NCBI GenBank assembly: GCA_902780135.1
Contig: CACZEK010000009.1
Span: forward strand, 1 to 64,000
Source: an uncultured bacterium
GTDB lineage: Bacteria > Verrucomicrobiota > Lentisphaeria > Victivallales > UBA1829
Reading direction: 5' to 3'
DNA length: 64,000 bases
The notes below the pieces were generated by a model. That model saw only the letters and a program-made list of their open reading frames with translations. It was not told the DNA's origin and searched no databases. Numbering within the stretch: position 1 is the first letter of the stretch; the number at the start of each line of letters is the position of its first letter. Of the stretch, positions 62,289 through 64,000 are shown piece by piece. The position numbers and the translations under genes are program-made.

Positions 62289-64000
62289 GTGAACTTCAAA
62301 TTCGACAAAGACACTGTCCTCATCGTGCTGGTCGGCTGCCTGCTTATGGGCGGCTGGCTGATCTACATGCCGAAATATCAGGCGAAGCGCACCGCGGAAT
62401 ACCAGAAGATGCTGGAGACCGCGCAGCAGAACGCGCCTGCGCAGCAGACAAACGCGAATCCGGGCGCAACCGGTTCTTCCGTTCAGCCGGTCATTCAGGA
62501 CGCCAACGCCGGGCAGGCCGCGGCTGAGACCGCCGCCGAAAACGTTCATGCCTTAACGGGCACGAAGCCCTTCGTCCTCGAAAACAAGCTTTTCCGCGTA
62601 ACGGTCGACGGCGTGTCCGGGTCCGTCACCGGCGTCAAGCTGCTGGATCCCCGGTACAAGCTCAAAGATTCCGGCGAGGCGATCGAACTTTTCCCGGACA
62701 GCGCATACCGCACGTTCGAGCTCAAATCCACCCCCGCCCTCGTCCCCGTTTCCATGGAGGACTTTATCGCGGCTCCGGGGCGTTCGATCCAGATCAAGCG
62801 CGAATTTTCCAACGGACTGGTGCTGTCGCAGACATTCACGCTGCCGGAGGACGACTATATCGTCCACTGCACCTATGAGTGGTCGAATCCGACGGGCAGG
62901 CCCATCACGGTCAGCGACCTCGGCGTCCGCCTCGCGGGACTCCCGCAGGTCAAGGACCTCACCGGCGACAAGGTCTACAGCGAACGCCTGAACGTCGATT
63001 TCTGCAAGGTCGGCAGCGGCATGCCCGATTCCGCCGATCCGCAGGTCAAATCGCAGGAGAAATTCGACAAGAAGACCACCTGCGACGTGCCCGTCGCCTG
63101 GATCGGGTCCTCCAACAAGTATTTCGCCTCGCTTCTCTTCGCCGACGACGCGAAGCCGTTCGCGTCCACGAACGGCGAACGCGTCTGGAAATTCCCCGCC
63201 GGCAGCAATAACGAAAAAGACCTTTACGCCGTGCCGTCCATGACCGGCAACTTCGGCGCCGTCACGATTCCGCCCGGCAGCGAACCGACGTTCAAATTCG
63301 TCCTGAAGACCTACTGCGGCCCGAAGGAGATGGCGCGCATCCGCGCGCTCGGGTCCTCCGTCATGGGCATGATGCACATTTCCTACTATGCGTGGTTCGA
63401 GTTCATCGCGCGCCCCATGGTCATGCTGCTGAACTGGCTGAAGGGCCTCTGCGGCTCCTACGGCATCGCGATCATCCTGCTCACGCTCATCGTCCGCATC
63501 CTCTTCTGGCCGGTCACGCAGAAGGCGAACAGCTCCATGCGCCGCATGCAGAAGCTGCAGCCGAAGATCAAGGAGCTCCAGGAGAAGTACAAAGAAACTC
63601 CGATGGACACCCCGGACGACACCGCCCGCAAGAAAGCCGAGCTGAACCAGAAGATGATGGAGCTGTACCGCGTCGAAAAGGTCAACCCCGTCGGCGGCTG
63701 CCTCCCCGTCCTCCTTCAGATCCCCGTCTTCATCGCGCTCTATTCCGCGCTGGATTCCGCCGTCGAACTCCGCAACGTGCCGTTCCTGTGGTGCACGGAC
63801 CTGTCGCGCCCGGACCTCGTCGGCCCGACGCTCCCGTTCGCCCTGCCCTTCATCGGCCAGGTCGGGCTCCATCCGCTCGTGATCGCGATGACCGCGCTGA
63901 TGATCCTGCAGCAGAAGATGACGCCCACCTCGGGCGATTCCACGCAGCAGAAGATGATGATGCTCATGCCGATCGTCATGCTGTTCATGTTCTACAACCT
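62289..64000 (+). CDS. yidC: Membrane protein insertase YidC (3' end outside window)
   Basis: 570 codons are visible, starting at the GTG at 62289; the gene continues past the right edge. It has an N-terminal helix (about residues 9-27), then the large periplasmic P1 domain of Gram-negative YidC (about 90-350, including YKLKDSGEAIELFPDSAY-like beta strands), and the membrane core: WFEFIARPMVMLLNWLKGLC, GIAIILLTLIVRILFWPVTQ, NPVGGCLPVLLQIPVFIALY, and KMMMLMPIVMLFMFYN at the edge. The P1 domain and overall layout support a diderm host. Confidence 0.96.
   Translation, partial: MNFKFDKDTVLIVLVGCLLMGGWLIYMPKYQAKRTAEYQKMLETAQQNAPAQQTNANPGATGSSVQPVIQDANAGQAAAETAAENVHALTGTKPFVLENKLFRVTVDGVSGSVTGVKLLDPRYKLKDSGEAIELFPDSAYRTFELKSTPALVPVSMEDFIAAPGRSIQIKREFSNGLVLSQTFTLPEDDYIVHCTYEWSNPTGRPITVSDLGVRLAGLPQVKDLTGDKVYSERLNVDFCKVGSGMPDSADPQVKSQEKFDKKTTCDVPVAWIGSSNKYFASLLFADDAKPFASTNGERVWKFPAGSNNEKDLYAVPSMTGNFGAVTIPPGSEPTFKFVLKTYCGPKEMARIRALGSSVMGMMHISYYAWFEFIARPMVMLLNWLKGLCGSYGIAIILLTLIVRILFWPVTQKANSSMRRMQKLQPKIKELQEKYKETPMDTPDDTARKKAELNQKMMELYRVEKVNPVGGCLPVLLQIPVFIALYSALDSAVELRNVPFLWCTDLSRPDLVGPTLPFALPFIGQVGLHPLVIAMTALMILQQKMTPTSGDSTQQKMMMLMPIVMLFMFYN

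Noticed and set aside
61514..64000. Replication origin next to rpmH
   Set aside because: rpmH-rnpA-yidC is often beside oriC and dnaA, but no dnaA gene and no cluster of DnaA boxes (TTATCCACA-like) was seen in the upstream gap.

Overview
The window is GC-rich bacterial chromosome. Core genes point to a Gram-negative-type envelope: lipoproteins, an RND pump, AsmA-like and SurA-like proteins, and a YidC with a large periplasmic domain. Gene content, sugar-salvage genes and a recurring TTGAAA/TTGACA-(16-17)-TATATT promoter suggest a PVC-superphylum bacterium, most likely a gut-type Lentisphaerota (Victivallales-like). This assignment is inference; there is no rRNA gene in the window to confirm it.

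Layout. 1-1800: the 5' end of a PNPOx-fold gene, then mobile-element wreckage in which a frameshifted IS4-type transposase remnant is welded to the 3'-truncated end of an IS110 transposase. 2069-2145: tRNA-Arg(TCT). 2600-7524 (minus): a membrane-anchored protein, an M16 peptidase and an AsmA-like protein, with rpmB (L28) upstream. 7710-12009 (minus): RND efflux pump plus adaptor under a promoter with a palindromic operator, preceded by a LexA-like repressor that lacks key self-cleavage residues. 13225-15561: a secreted FGE-like/M6-metallopeptidase fusion. 15652-18354: a lower-GC accessory island (BRO-N/Fic, RhuM, membrane protein). 18506-23103: GT39-type membrane protein, then fmt and rng. 23072-25027 (minus): small exported or anchored proteins including a duplicated pair. 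25069-29339 (minus): dut, an OppC-type permease and clpC. 30698-34167 (minus): a sugar-activation operon (ROK kinase, sugar nucleotidyltransferase, NahK-like kinase), divergent from a DUF362 ferredoxin-like protein.

35895-43032: ribosomal protein operon rplV-rpsC-rplP-rpmC-rpsQ-rplN-rplX-rplE-rpsN-rpsH-rplF-rplR-rpsE-rplO-secY. It begins at rplV, so the usual rpsJ-rplCDWB-rpsS block is elsewhere, and rpmD is missing between rpsE and rplO. 43273-45273: a lipoprotein and a PpiC-type foldase, followed by a 127-bp tandem repeat. 45821-50427: FmdB-like, htpG, dnaJ and dGTPase. 50363-51751 (minus): a second GT39-type protein. 51969-53413: rpmE and prfA. 53502-56621: an orphan small protein, a block of hairpin repeats, a type-4 uracil-DNA glycosylase and an OppB-type permease. 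56767-59666: galactokinase and a GH78-like enzyme behind a palindromic operator. 59700-61169 (minus): DUF998 membrane protein and a lipoprotein. 61514-64000: the classic rpmH-rnpA-yidD-yidC cluster, with yidC running off the end.

Most of the window is housekeeping. The parts most worth a second look are the IS110 leader RNA, the FGE-M6 fusion, the non-cleavable LexA-like protein next to an RND pump without the usual proton-relay residues, the Fic/RhuM island, and several repeat families.
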